54,777 nucleotides of DNA from Thalassotalea_E sp964620605 (GCA_964620605.1 CAZUHQ010000011.1:1-54777), one strand, 5' to 3'. Counted from the stretch's first letter, positions 32,864-42,625 are shown. Program-made: numbers and translations. Notes: a model not told the origin generated them from the letters alone.

Positions 32864-35800
32864 ATGGCCGATCTAACGCAAGAGCATACAACAGAAGTTA
32901 TCGAGCAAACTGAGTCTATTGCACCTCAGTTTGTCCATTTGCGAGTGCATAGTGACTTTTCGATGTCGGATGGCTTGAATAAAGTCAAGCCGATTATCAG
33001 TAAAGCCGCCGATTTAAAGATGCCGGCGATCGCGTTAACCGACCAGACCAACCTGTGCGGCCTGGTAAAATATTATCATGCCGCTCATAGCGCTGGTATT
33101 AAGCCGGTGATCGGTTGTGATTTTTGGGTGCAAAGTGAAGAATTGGAAGATCAATTGTTTCGTCTTGTGGTATTGGCGGCAGACAATACCGGCTATAAAA
33201 ATCTTACCGAATTGATCTCCAAGGCGTATTTGCGCGGCCATGTGCAAAATAAGGCGGTGATCGATAAAAACTGGTTAATAGAATATGCTCCAGGCTTGAT
33301 TTTACTCTCTGGTGGTCGGGAAGGTGATGTCGGTAAAGCACTATTAAAAGGTAATCAGGCGCAAGTAACGCAGATGGTGGCGTTTTATCAGCAATATTTC
33401 CCCAATAATTATTATCTTGAACTAATTCGTACCGGGCGTGAGAACGAAGAAAATTATCTGCATTTAGCTGTTGAACTGGCTCAGCAGCAACAGCTACCGG
33501 TAGTGGCCACTAATGAAGTGGTGTTTTTAACTGAAGATTTATTTGAAGCCCATGAAATTCGCGTCGCGATCCATGATGGTTTTACCTTGGATGATAAACG
33601 TCGGCCGAAAAAATACAGTCCGCAGCAATACCTGCGTTCAGAGCAAGAAATGCTTGAGCTGTTTGCCGATATTCCTGAAGCGTTGGAAAATACCGTCGAA
33701 ATCGCCAAGCGCTGTAACGTTACTGTAAGGCTTGGGGAGTATTTCTTGCCAGACTTTCCGACCGAAGGTATGGATATTAAAGATTATCTGGTTAAGATTT
33801 CTGAAGAAGGTTTGCAAGAACGACTGGAGTTCTTGTTTGATAAAGGTGCGCCGGATTTTGTCGAGCTACGTAAGCCTTATGACGAACGGTTAAAAATCGA
33901 ACTTGAAGTGATTAACAATATGGGGTTTCCCGGTTACTTCTTGATCGTGATGGAATTTATTCAGTGGAGTAAAGATAATAATATTCCGGTGGGGCCAGGG
34001 CGTGGTTCTGGTGCGGGTTCCCTAGTGGCTTATGCGCTTAAGATCACCGACCTTGATCCGCTAGAATTTGATTTGTTATTCGAACGTTTTCTTAACCCAG
34101 AACGTATTTCCATGCCGGATTTTGACGTTGATTTCTGTATGGACAGGCGTGATGAAGTTATCGATCACACCGCCGAGCTCTATGGCCGTGATGCGGTCTC
34201 GCAAATAATTACTTTCGGTACTATGGCTGCCAAGGCGGTTATTCGCGATGTTGGCCGGGTGCTTGGCCATCCCTATGGTTTTGTCGATCGCATCTCTAAA
34301 TTAGTGCCGGGGGATCCCGGCATGACGCTAGCCAAAGCATTTGAAGCCGAGCCTAAATTGCCGGAAGTCTATGCCCAGGACACTGAGGTTAAAGATCTAA
34401 TCGATATGTGCCGTATCTTGGAAGGTACGACCCGAAATGCCGGTAAACATGCCGGAGGCGTGGTAATTTCACCAACTACTATCACCGATTTTGCGCCGCT
34501 TTATTGTGACGATGAAGGCAAAAACCCGGTTACCCAGTTTGATAAAAACGATGTTGAAGATGCCGGTCTGGTTAAGTTTGACTTTTTAGGCCTAAGAACG
34601 CTTACCATCTTGCAGTGGGCGATTGAAATGGCAGATGAAAAGCAGCTCAAAGCAGGCAAGGAGCCGATCGATATTGCTGCGATTCCGCTCGACGATAAAG
34701 CGTCGTTTAAAGTGTTGCTCGCGGCACAAACTACCGCGGTGTTTCAGCTGGAATCTTCAGGCATGAAGGCGCTGATCGAGAAATTAAAGCCAGATTGCTT
34801 TGAAGATATTATCGCACTGGTAGCATTGTTCCGCCCAGGACCACTGGATTCTGGCATGGTGGATAACTTTATTGAGCGTAAGCATGGCCGGGAAGAAGTG
34901 TCCTACCCCGACGCCCAGTGGCAGCATGAATCGTTAAAGCCCATTCTGGAGCCAACCTACGGCATTATTTTGTATCAAGAGCAGGTGATGCAAATTGCTC
35001 AGGTACTGGCCGGTTATACGCTTGGTGGCGCCGATATGTTACGCCGCGCCATGGGTAAGAAAAAACCCGAGGAGATGGCAAAACAACGGGCGGTGTTTGA
35101 AGAAGGGGCAATAAAACAGGGAGTTGATGGCGAGCTCGCCATGAGAATCTTTGACTTGGTGGAAAAGTTTGCCGGTTATGGATTTAACAAATCGCACTCG
35201 GCCGCCTATGCATTGGTGTCTTATCAAACGCTGTGGATGAAAGCGCATCATCCCGAGCCTTTTATGGCGGCAGTGATGTCGGCGGATATGGATAACACCG
35301 ACAAAATAGTGACCCTGGTAGATGAATGTAAAAACATGGGGTTAACCCTGTTGCCACCGGATGTAAACAGTGGTCAGTATAAATTTACCGTCAATGATAA
35401 TAATGAAATTGTCTATGGCATAGGGGCGGTAAAAGGTGTTGGCGAAGGGCCAATAGCGGCAATAATAGCCGCGCGCGAGAGTGGAGGGCCTTTTGCTGAC
35501 CTGTTTGATTTTTGCGCCCGGGTCGATTTAAAGAAAACCAATAAGCGAGTACTGGAGCGGTTAATCAAATCCGGAGCCATGGACAATCTTGGCCCTAAAC
35601 TTATGGTTAAAGGTAAAGAAGCACCGCACCGGGCGGCGTTGTTTGAAACCTTAACTGATGCGATAAAAGCAGCCGAGCAGCATGCCAAGGCACAGGCGAT
35701 AGGTCAGGACGATCTTTTTGGTTTGATCAACGAGCAGCCGGAAGATACCAGGCAAGCATTTAAAGAAGTTACGCCGTGGGCGGAAGAAGTCTGGCTTGAT

Positions 35801-36427
35801 GGTGAAAAAGAAACCTTAGGGCTTTATTTAACCGGCCATCCTATCAACCGCTATTTAAAAGAAATCAAAAAGTATGCCTCGGGTCGATTAGTCAGCATGC
35901 AGCCAACCGGTAAGAATAAATCGGTAACTGCGGTTGGTTTGGTGATAGGTGTGCGGGTCATGGTCAATAAACGTGGTCGTCGTTGGGCGTTAGTCACTTT
36001 AGATGATAAAAGTGCCCGCATGGATGTTCGGCTTTTTCCCGATGATTATGATAGATTTGCAGAGCTGTTGGAAAGCGATGCCATTTTAGTCTGTAGTGGA
36101 CAGGTCAGCTTTGATGATTACTCCGGTGGCATTACAATGACCGGTCGCGATATAATGACCATCGCCGATGCCAGAGAAAATTATGTTTCATCATTAGATA
36201 TTAGCGTTATTAGGAATGAAATGTCGGCGGATTTTGTCGAGCAATTTTCCGGGCTATTAGCTGAATACAAAGATGGCACTTGCCCGGTTCGCGTGTTTTA
36301 TCAAAGAGATGAAGCACAAGCTATGCTAGAATTAGGCGTGCAGTGGAGAGTGACTCCGCAAGATGCTTTGCTAAATCAGCTAAAAGGCTTGTTAGGGGAA
36401 GAAAAGGTCGCATTAGAATTTAAATAG
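32864..36427 (+). CDS. dnaE: DNA polymerase III alpha subunit
   Basis: DnaE is the replicative polymerase subunit. The 1187-residue protein has the N-terminal PHP domain (FVHLRVHSDFSMSDGLNK) and the palm catalytic motif MPDFDVDFCMD with Asp421 and Asp423. It also has GRGSGAGSLVAYAL near 384, the fingers and beta-binding regions, and an OB fold near 1010-1080. It is slightly longer than the E. coli protein (1160). About 20 residues precede the family-conserved start, so an internal start is possible. Confidence 0.97.
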   Translation: MADLTQEHTTEVIEQTESIAPQFVHLRVHSDFSMSDGLNKVKPIISKAADLKMPAIALTDQTNLCGLVKYYHAAHSAGIKPVIGCDFWVQSEELEDQLFRLVVLAADNTGYKNLTELISKAYLRGHVQNKAVIDKNWLIEYAPGLILLSGGREGDVGKALLKGNQAQVTQMVAFYQQYFPNNYYLELIRTGRENEENYLHLAVELAQQQQLPVVATNEVVFLTEDLFEAHEIRVAIHDGFTLDDKRRPKKYSPQQYLRSEQEMLELFADIPEALENTVEIAKRCNVTVRLGEYFLPDFPTEGMDIKDYLVKISEEGLQERLEFLFDKGAPDFVELRKPYDERLKIELEVINNMGFPGYFLIVMEFIQWSKDNNIPVGPGRGSGAGSLVAYALKITDLDPLEFDLLFERFLNPERISMPDFDVDFCMDRRDEVIDHTAELYGRDAVSQIITFGTMAAKAVIRDVGRVLGHPYGFVDRISKLVPGDPGMTLAKAFEAEPKLPEVYAQDTEVKDLIDMCRILEGTTRNAGKHAGGVVISPTTITDFAPLYCDDEGKNPVTQFDKNDVEDAGLVKFDFLGLRTLTILQWAIEMADEKQLKAGKEPIDIAAIPLDDKASFKVLLAAQTTAVFQLESSGMKALIEKLKPDCFEDIIALVALFRPGPLDSGMVDNFIERKHGREEVSYPDAQWQHESLKPILEPTYGIILYQEQVMQIAQVLAGYTLGGADMLRRAMGKKKPEEMAKQRAVFEEGAIKQGVDGELAMRIFDLVEKFAGYGFNKSHSAAYALVSYQTLWMKAHHPEPFMAAVMSADMDNTDKIVTLVDECKNMGLTLLPPDVNSGQYKFTVNDNNEIVYGIGAVKGVGEGPIAAIIAARESGGPFADLFDFCARVDLKKTNKRVLERLIKSGAMDNLGPKLMVKGKEAPHRAALFETLTDAIKAAEQHAKAQAIGQDDLFGLINEQPEDTRQAFKEVTPWAEEVWLDGEKETLGLYLTGHPINRYLKEIKKYASGRLVSMQPTGKNKSVTAVGLVIGVRVMVNKRGRRWALVTLDDKSARMDVRLFPDDYDRFAELLESDAILVCSGQVSFDDYSGGITMTGRDIMTIADARENYVSSLDISVIRNEMSADFVEQFSGLLAEYKDGTCPVRVFYQRDEAQAMLELGVQWRVTPQDALLNQLKGLLGEEKVALEFK

Positions 36428-36489
36428 CTAATGTTGTTAAACGTTAGTTAACCGAATAAAAGTAAAGATAACTTAGGTACTTTAAGCAT

Positions 36490-37446
36490 ATGTCATTAAA
36501 TTTTTTAGACTTTGAGCAGCCGATTGCGGAACTTGAAGCAAAAATTGAAGAGTTACAGTTAGTGAACAGTGGTCAGGAGTTAGATCTTGACTTAGAAGAA
36601 CAAATTTCACAATTACGTGAGAAAAATAAGGAACAAACTCGAAAGATATTTGCAGGTTTAGATCCTTGGCAAACCGCTCGCGTTGCGCGTCATCCACAGC
36701 GTCCTTATACCCAGGATTATTTACCGCGTATTTTTACTGACTTTGATGAATTGGCTGGCGATCGCGCTTATGCTGATGACAAGGCGATCGTCGGCGGTAC
36801 CGCGCGCATTGATGGTAAGCCGGTGATGGTGATTGGCCATCAAAAAGGCCGTTCAACTGCTGAGAAAGTAAAGCGTAACTTTGGTATGCCTCGCCCGGAA
36901 GGTTACCGTAAAGCCTTACGATTGATGGAAATGGCGGAGCGTTTTAATATGCCGATCATTACCTTTATCGACACGCCGGGGGCTTATCCTGGCATAGGCG
37001 CGGAAGAGCGCGGTCAGAGTGAAGCTATTGCGACAAATTTAAAAGTGATGGCACGGTTAAATGTGCCTATTATCTGTACCGTGATTGGTGAAGGCGGCTC
37101 GGGTGGCGCATTAGCTATCGGCGTTGGCGATCGGGTGAACATGTTGCAATATTCAACTTACTCGGTAATTTCACCAGAAGGCTGTGCCTCTATCTTATGG
37201 AAAACTGCAGAAAAAGCGTCAACTGCAGCAGAAGCTATGGGGATAACGGCATCACGTATTAAAGAGTTAGGTTTGATCGATACTGTGATTGAAGAGCCTA
37301 TGGGCGGTGCCCATCGCGATATGGATGAAATGGCGGCGTTATTAAAGCAGGCGATTAAAGCAGATCTTGCTGCGTTAGATGGCTTATCTAAAGAAGAGTT
37401 GATCGAAAAGCGTTACCAGCGTTTAATGTCTTTTGGCTATTGTTAA
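36490..37446 (+). CDS. accA: Acetyl-CoA carboxylase carboxyltransferase alpha subunit
   Basis: AccA with AccD transfers the carboxyl group from biotin to acetyl-CoA, the first step of fatty-acid synthesis. The 318-residue protein begins SLNFLDFEQPIAELEAKIEE and has GHQKGRSTAEKVKRNFGMPRPEGYRKALRL split around residue 117. It also has FIDTPGAYPGIGAEERGQSEA near 158 and EGGSGGALAIGV near 200. Length equals the E. coli protein (319). It follows dnaE as in E. coli. Confidence 0.97.
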   Translation: MSLNFLDFEQPIAELEAKIEELQLVNSGQELDLDLEEQISQLREKNKEQTRKIFAGLDPWQTARVARHPQRPYTQDYLPRIFTDFDELAGDRAYADDKAIVGGTARIDGKPVMVIGHQKGRSTAEKVKRNFGMPRPEGYRKALRLMEMAERFNMPIITFIDTPGAYPGIGAEERGQSEAIATNLKVMARLNVPIICTVIGEGGSGGALAIGVGDRVNMLQYSTYSVISPEGCASILWKTAEKASTAAEAMGITASRIKELGLIDTVIEEPMGGAHRDMDEMAALLKQAIKADLAALDGLSKEELIEKRYQRLMSFGYC

Positions 37447-37493
37447 TCAATGCTGCGGCTTGTTAGTTTCTGTTAATAAGCCGCGTTATCTTC

Positions 37494-38882
37494 ATGTCTA
37501 TCTTTCGTTCTCAACTCGTTTCTCACCTTAATCAGTATTCAAAGCTACCTATTGTTATCGCCTGTAGTGGCGGCGTTGATTCTATGGTGTTACTTCACGA
37601 AGTTGCCTATTTAGTTGAAACAAAGCCGTTGTCTCAATTGACAGTTTGCTATGTCAATCATGGCTTAAGTGAAAATGCAGACTACTGGCAGGAATTTGTC
37701 CAAAAGCAGTGTCAGCAATTAGCGCTTGAATTTGTTGCTAAAAAAGTAGATTTGTCAGCGGCAGATAAGCAAAGTTTGGAAGCTAAAGCGCGAGCAGCGC
37801 GCTATCAGGCACTAAAAGAAGTCGCGGGTGATAATGGGGTTGTGCTGACAGGTCATCACCTTGATGATCAAAGTGAAACGTTATTATTGGCGCTAAAGCG
37901 CGGCGCCGGGTTAAAAGGCTTATCGGCAATGACAAGTGTCAGCGAAATGGCAACCACGGGAGGGGCGCTAACTTTGTGTCGTCCGTTTTTAGCGGTTAGT
38001 CGCGCTGAAATGGTTAATCGGGCGGAGCAATTAGGCTTACAATGGATTGAAGATGAGTCGAATCAGGATTGTCAGTTCGATCGTAATTTTATTCGTCAGC
38101 AGCTGATGCCATTATTAAAAGCTAGGTGGCCTGCGATTTGTACGACAATTGCTCGCAGTGCAGAACACTGTCAGGATGCCGAGCAGCTAATAAGTGAAAT
38201 AGCAGAGCAAGACTTGGCTAATTGCCAGTTACACTCTAATGTTTTAGCCATTGATAAGCTGTTAGCCTTGTCATCAAGTCGTTTTAATTATCTGATGCGT
38301 TGTTTTTTGGCTAAACACCAGCAGTTAATGCCAAGTAGCGCTCAGTTAGCTCAGGTTCGTCAGCAGCTGTCAGCCGAGCAGGATAAGCTGCCTGCGGTAA
38401 AAGTAGGAGATATTTGGCTGCGCCGTTTTAAAAGCGGTTTATATCTGACTCCTGAGTTTGCCGATTTAAGTGATTGGCAACAAAAAGTTGCGATAAATGC
38501 CCTGACTGATAGGGAATTTTCGATTAATTTGCCAGATGGATTAGGGCAATTGCAGCTCATGGTAAATGGTCTGCAAATTGATAATGGCTCTGACGACTGT
38601 AATAGTGATGTTAAGGTGATGGCGTTTTCTTTACCGGAAGGGGTCAGTGAACTGAGGGTTTGCTTTAGCCCGCAAAACCTAAAATGCCATCCTGATTACC
38701 GCCAGCATTCTCGTGAATTGAAAAAAATCTGGCAGGAGCTGGCCGTGCCAAGCTGGCAACGAAAGCGCGTACCACTTGTTTTTGCTGGTGAGCAATTAGT
38801 GATGGCGGTTGGCTATTTTGTCTGTCGGGAATTTTTAGTTGACCGTCATATAGTGAAATGTCGAGTGTGCTTGAATTTGTAA
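37494..38882 (+). CDS. tilS: tRNA(Ile)-lysidine synthase
   Basis: TilS converts C34 of the CAU-anticodon tRNA-Ile to lysidine so that it reads AUA. The 462-residue protein has the PP-loop SGGVDS at residues 25-30, CYVNHGLS near 63, TGHHLDDQSETLLLALKRGAG near 123 and DESNQD near 188. The C-terminal TilS domain has the basic ending motif PSWQRKRVPLVFAGEQLVMAVG. It starts 47 bases after accA, with no clear Shine-Dalgarno motif beyond an AT-rich leader. Confidence 0.96.
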   Translation: MSIFRSQLVSHLNQYSKLPIVIACSGGVDSMVLLHEVAYLVETKPLSQLTVCYVNHGLSENADYWQEFVQKQCQQLALEFVAKKVDLSAADKQSLEAKARAARYQALKEVAGDNGVVLTGHHLDDQSETLLLALKRGAGLKGLSAMTSVSEMATTGGALTLCRPFLAVSRAEMVNRAEQLGLQWIEDESNQDCQFDRNFIRQQLMPLLKARWPAICTTIARSAEHCQDAEQLISEIAEQDLANCQLHSNVLAIDKLLALSSSRFNYLMRCFLAKHQQLMPSSAQLAQVRQQLSAEQDKLPAVKVGDIWLRRFKSGLYLTPEFADLSDWQQKVAINALTDREFSINLPDGLGQLQLMVNGLQIDNGSDDCNSDVKVMAFSLPEGVSELRVCFSPQNLKCHPDYRQHSRELKKIWQELAVPSWQRKRVPLVFAGEQLVMAVGYFVCREFLVDRHIVKCRVCLNL

Positions 38883-38989
38883 AGTAAAGCTCACTACCAT
38901 GGACATAGCAATATCGTATTTAGGGTAGACAAGGGCGTGATTTCAGTGGTAAAAAGCCTGTTCCTATAACAATAACAAGTTGAGTCAGT

Positions 38990-40210
38990 ATGAGCCTTGC
39001 ATCATCCTCAGTGTATCGAAAAGTACAGTCTATCAGTCTGGTTAATCAAATTATTATTGCCATTTTACTCGGTGTTGCGTTAGCGCTTGTATCACCAGAG
39101 CTTGCCAAATCATTATCTTTATTAGGTAGTTTATTTGTTAACGGGTTAAAAGCGGTTGCACCTATTTTAGTGTTAGTGTTGGTGGCATCCTCTATCGCTA
39201 ATCAAAAAGCCAATAGCGATGCAGATTTAAAGCCGATTGTTGGACTTTATCTAGTCGGCACCTTAAGTGCGGCATTTGTTGCCGTGTTGATCAGTTTCTC
39301 ATTTCCGGTTCATTTAACCCTAGATTTAGCAGGAGCTACGGCAAATCCGCCGCAAGGATTAACTGAAGTATTAACAACCTTGGCGTTTAAAGTGGTAGAT
39401 AATCCAATAAACGCGGTGGCAACTGGTAACTTTATCGGTATTTTAGCCTGGGGTTTAGGCTTAGGTTTTGCGCTTAAAAAAGCCAATGCCAGCAGTAAAG
39501 CCATGGTGCATGACTTGGCTGATGCTATATCAAGTATTGTTAAAATCGTTATTCGTTTTGCGCCATTAGGTATTTTAGGGTTAGTGGCGAATACGGTGGC
39601 TACTACAGGTTTTTCAACCTTAAGTGAGTTTAGCCAGTTAGTGATGGTATTGCTTGGTGCTATGTTGATCATTGCGTTGGTTGCTAATCCGCTGATTGTC
39701 TTTTTGATCACCCGGAAAAATCCGTATCCATTAGTTTTTACCTGTTTAAAAAATTCCGGCATTACCGCGTTTTTTACTCGTAGCTCGGCGGCCAATATTC
39801 CGGTCAATATGGAGCTTTGTCGAAAACTTGATTTACATGAAGATACTTATTCTGTTTCTATCCCGCTAGGGGCAACGGTGAATATGGCTGGCGCGGCAAT
39901 CACTATTACCGTATTAACTTTAGCTGCGGCGAATACTGTCGGAATTAATGTCGATTTTGGTACTGCAATTTTATTAAGTGTTATCGCTTCTATTTCTGCT
40001 TGTGGCGCCTCAGGCGTTGCCGGTGGTTCATTATTATTGATCCCGCTTGCCTGTAGTTTATTTGGTATTAGTAATGATATTGCGATGCAGGTGGTGGCGA
40101 TTGGTTTTATTATCGGTGTTATTCAGGATTCGGCGGAAACCGCGTTAAATAGCTCAACCGATGTGGTATTTACTGCGGCAGCTTCTCATCATATTACTAA
40201 GAATTTATAA
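38990..40210 (+). CDS. sstT: Serine/threonine:sodium symporter
   Basis: SstT imports serine and threonine with sodium. The 406-residue DAACS-family membrane protein has about nine helices and the re-entrant loop serine motif AFFTRSSAANIPVNMELC near residue 263. SIPLGATVNMAGAA follows near 300, together with the CGASGVAGGSLLLIPLACSL segment. A separate promoter is likely in the preceding 107 bases. The C terminus ends ASHHITKNL. Transport of other small amino acids cannot be excluded. Confidence 0.93.
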   Translation: MSLASSSVYRKVQSISLVNQIIIAILLGVALALVSPELAKSLSLLGSLFVNGLKAVAPILVLVLVASSIANQKANSDADLKPIVGLYLVGTLSAAFVAVLISFSFPVHLTLDLAGATANPPQGLTEVLTTLAFKVVDNPINAVATGNFIGILAWGLGLGFALKKANASSKAMVHDLADAISSIVKIVIRFAPLGILGLVANTVATTGFSTLSEFSQLVMVLLGAMLIIALVANPLIVFLITRKNPYPLVFTCLKNSGITAFFTRSSAANIPVNMELCRKLDLHEDTYSVSIPLGATVNMAGAAITITVLTLAAANTVGINVDFGTAILLSVIASISACGASGVAGGSLLLIPLACSLFGISNDIAMQVVAIGFIIGVIQDSAETALNSSTDVVFTAAASHHITKNL

Positions 40211-40241
40211 CTTTCTCAGATATATTTATCAGCAGAAAAAA

Positions 40242-40270
40242 CAAAAGAGCATCAAGTTGATGCTCTTTTG
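40242..40270. terminator. Bidirectional terminator between sstT and the cyclophilin gene
   Basis: CAAAAGAGCATCAA and TTGATGCTCTTTTG are perfect 14-base complements around one central G. T-rich arms on both strands suit the convergent genes on each side. Confidence 0.88.
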
Positions 40271-40279
40271 CCATAGAGA

Positions 40280-41074
40280 CTATTTTCTACGCCAAACGGG
40301 TAAGGTTAATACCAGTAAGCTTAACCAGCCAAAAGAGCCACCACCACTGTTGTTACTCTTTTTCACTTGATCGAGGCTTTCCTGATACAAGGTGTTTTTA
40401 GTCGAAGTTAATGAGCTGTCTGTAGCTGATGAGCTGTCATAGACCACTACTTGATAGATGGTGACAAAGTTTTCTTGTCCTGGTACGGCATTTTCATCAT
40501 CGCATTGCTCTTGATAATCAGGCATCGGAAGCTCTTTAAAGCCATTGTGCCCAGTATTGCAACGTGGCACTTCTGAGATAGCATTAACCACATTCATGCC
40601 ATCTTCTATCACTTCACCGAACACCGCGTATGCACCGCCGCCGTATATGTCGACCGGATCGAGCACTGACGCGTTGTTTTTGGTGTTGATAAACCATTGG
40701 CTGGTGGCACTGTTGATTTTTGCACTTTGTTTTGCCATGGCGATAGTGCCTTTGACGTTTGAATATACTGGCTCGTTTTTAATCGAAGCACCTGCTTCAA
40801 TCCAACTTGGTGGTAGCGTACCTTCAAACTTTGCCCCGCCACCTTGAATAACGAAATCATCAACTGTGCGATGAATAATTGTATTGTCGTATTTGCCGCT
40901 ATTGACGTAATCTAAGAAGTTGCTCACCGTGATTGGCGTCGTATCATCGTGTAAATTAACTTTGAAATTACCATGTGAAGTTTGAAACTCAACGATAGTT
41001 GCCTGAGCGAAATGTACCGAGCTGGCAACGCTAAGGAGTATAGGGAATATTAATTTTTTCATTAATGATTGCAT
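40280..41074 (-). CDS. Secreted cyclophilin-type peptidylprolyl isomerase with GlyGly-CTERM tail
   Basis: The 264-residue protein has a signal peptide (cleavage near AQA/TIVE, about residue 25). A cyclophilin domain follows, with IIHRTVDDFVIQGGG near residue 67, SQWFINTKNN near 124 and AVFGEVIEDGMNVV near 150. Its last 22 residues are NNSGGGSFGWLSLLVL, then a short hydrophobic stretch and RRK. That is the GlyGly-CTERM signal handled by rhombosortase in other bacteria. It probably folds proline-containing periplasmic or surface proteins, with the tail removed during secretion. No rhombosortase gene is in the window. Confidence 0.9.
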   Translation of the reverse strand: MQSLMKKLIFPILLSVASSVHFAQATIVEFQTSHGNFKVNLHDDTTPITVSNFLDYVNSGKYDNTIIHRTVDDFVIQGGGAKFEGTLPPSWIEAGASIKNEPVYSNVKGTIAMAKQSAKINSATSQWFINTKNNASVLDPVDIYGGGAYAVFGEVIEDGMNVVNAISEVPRCNTGHNGFKELPMPDYQEQCDDENAVPGQENFVTIYQVVVYDSSSATDSSLTSTKNTLYQESLDQVKKSNNSGGGSFGWLSLLVLTLPVWRRK

Positions 41075-41193
41075 TGTAAGTTTAAGGTAGCAGCATCTTA
41101 GAAAATGCCAGATAAGATAACAAATGCTTTGTTGTTATTTTATGTAATCAAAATATAGAGAGAAGTTATGATATCAGCTTAGGTCAATTAGGG

Positions 41194-41237
41194 GCTGTTG
41201 ACCTTTGCTGCAAAAACAAACTTGAAAGATCAACAGC
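41194..41237. repeat. Inverted repeat downstream of the signal peptidase gene
   Basis: GCTGTTGA (41194-41201) and TCAACAGC (41230-41237) pair perfectly, extended by CTTT/AAAG with one mismatch. It lies directly after the stop of the leftward gene. No T run follows, so it may protect the 3' end rather than terminate transcription. Confidence 0.45.
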
Positions 41238-41238
41238 T

Positions 41239-41889
41239 CTAGAGAGTTGATAAAAAGCGCTCTGTTCTTGGTAACAGGTAATTATCGTAATTAAGCGAAA
41301 ATACAACGGTTTTTGAGCGGCCAATAATTTCTTTACGGGGTACAAAGCCTATAACGCGTGAATCGGCACTGTTGTTTCTGTTATCCCCAAGTACCAAATA
41401 ATGACCATTTGGCACTTTGACTGGTGCAAAGCTATCTAAACCCGAGCTTGGTTGTGATAGTTGGATTTGGTGAGCTTGCCCATTAATCAACTCAATTAAC
41501 AGCTGTTTATCAGACTTGCTAGAGACTTGTTGATAGTAAATACTTTTTCCATTGATTTGCAATTTATTGTTGCTCATTGAAACTACATCTCCAGGGACAC
41601 CAATAACGCGTTTAACCAATCTTTTATCTACTGCTTGAGATTCGAAAATAATAATATCGTTCACTTTAGGTGAACCCAGTTCGATTAACGATTGATTGAT
41701 AAAAGGGAGCTTAATATCGTAGGCGAGCTTATTAATTAAAATTCTGTCACCTTCGACTATAGTGGGCTGCATTGAACCTGTTGGAACATCATTCCAGTCA
41801 GCTATGGCACTTCGAAAAACCGACATTAGCATAATGAACATAACTAAGCTTTTATTGCTGTACCAGAATTCGCGTAGGTATTTATTCAT
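41239..41889 (-). CDS. Signal peptidase I, short second-type form
   Basis: The 216-residue protein has one N-terminal membrane anchor (about 10-30), then box motifs of signal peptidase I: DVPTGSMQPTIVEGDRI (Ser39), KRLVKRVIGVPGDVV (Lys93) and LVLGDNRNNSADSRVIGFVP. Ser and Lys form the expected catalytic dyad. It is much shorter than the two-helix LepB of E. coli (324) and is not beside rnc/era, so it is likely a second enzyme with a restricted clientele. ATG at 41889 has AGG seven bases upstream; an open frame up to 41943 is less likely. It lies between the GlyGly-CTERM gene and a methyltransferase. Confidence 0.85.
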   Translation of the reverse strand: MNKYLREFWYSNKSLVMFIMLMSVFRSAIADWNDVPTGSMQPTIVEGDRILINKLAYDIKLPFINQSLIELGSPKVNDIIIFESQAVDKRLVKRVIGVPGDVVSMSNNKLQINGKSIYYQQVSSKSDKQLLIELINGQAHQIQLSQPSSGLDSFAPVKVPNGHYLVLGDNRNNSADSRVIGFVPRKEIIGRSKTVVFSLNYDNYLLPRTERFLSTL

Positions 41890-42050
41890 TATTAACCTAT
41901 TTATTGTGATGCAGTGTTGAAATGGTTCGACAGAGCACAACAAGATAAGTTCACTTTATTCCTACGGAGGAATTATTATTTTTGAGTGATTAAACAAAAT
42001 GATATCATCGCTTTCACATTTATTAGATACGACCTAGTTAAGAAAACGCA

Positions 42051-42569
42051 GTGATTAATCAAAAGACGAATAGTCAGGTAGTGATAGGGTTAACTAACCC
42101 TAAAAGTCCAACAAACGTTGGCGCGGTAATGAGGGCGGCTGGGTGCTATCAGGTTGATAAAGTTCTCTACTCCGGGCAACGATATCAACATGCGGCGAAG
42201 TTTGTTACTGATACAAAAAATATCAGTACTAAAATTCCGCTTGTTGCAGTGGATGATATTTTAGCAAAAGCGTCTGATGAGACGGAAATCGTTTGTATCG
42301 AACTGGTTGAGGGAGCGACGCCTTTGCCGTTATTTGTTCATCCTGATCGTGCATTATATATTTTTGGTCCGGAAGACGGCACTATTAGTCAACAAGTAGT
42401 GGATGCTGCTCATCATGTGGTTTATGTGCCTACAGTTGGCTGTATGAACTTGGCAGCTACTGCTAATGTCGTGCTATATGATAGATTAGCGAAACAGGGG
42501 AACATAGTACCAGATGATGAATTAATCAAACGAAGTCGAGATACTAATAATAAAGTGAAAATTAAATAG
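42051..42569 (+). CDS. SpoU/TrmH-family RNA methyltransferase
   Basis: The 172-residue protein is a minimal SPOUT domain without an added RNA-binding domain. Motif 1 is LTNPKSPTNVGAVMRAAGCY, motif 2 IFGPEDGTIS, and motif 3 VGCMNLAATANVVLYDRL. These make the knotted S-adenosylmethionine site typical of 2'-O-methyltransferases. Target RNA is not known. It starts with GTG after AAGAAAACGCA. It is probably monocistronic because the cold-shock gene downstream has its own promoter. Confidence 0.85.
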   Translation: MINQKTNSQVVIGLTNPKSPTNVGAVMRAAGCYQVDKVLYSGQRYQHAAKFVTDTKNISTKIPLVAVDDILAKASDETEIVCIELVEGATPLPLFVHPDRALYIFGPEDGTISQQVVDAAHHVVYVPTVGCMNLAATANVVLYDRLAKQGNIVPDDELIKRSRDTNNKVKIK

Positions 42570-42597
42570 TAAATCCTTATTTTAGCTAATAAATTGC

Positions 42598-42625
42598 TTG
42601 ACTCTTGGCGGTAACCCTATAGAAT
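42598..42625 (+). promoter_or_regulatory. Promoter of the cold-shock gene
   Basis: TTGACT (42598-42603), 16 bases, TAGAAT (42620-42625). Transcription would start near 42632, leaving a 5' leader of about 135 bases, as for cspA-type genes whose leaders sense temperature. Confidence 0.78.

Noticed and set aside
39310..39807. A 165-codon leftward frame within sstT
   Set aside because: It is a shadow of the hydrophobic codons of sstT on the other strand.
41958..41973. A strong GGAGGAATT ribosome-site-like motif inside a small ATTCCT/AGGAAT hairpin
   Set aside because: The only start codon at proper distance (TTG) gives a three-codon frame. Its likeness to a short piece of 16S rRNA is too brief to mean anything.
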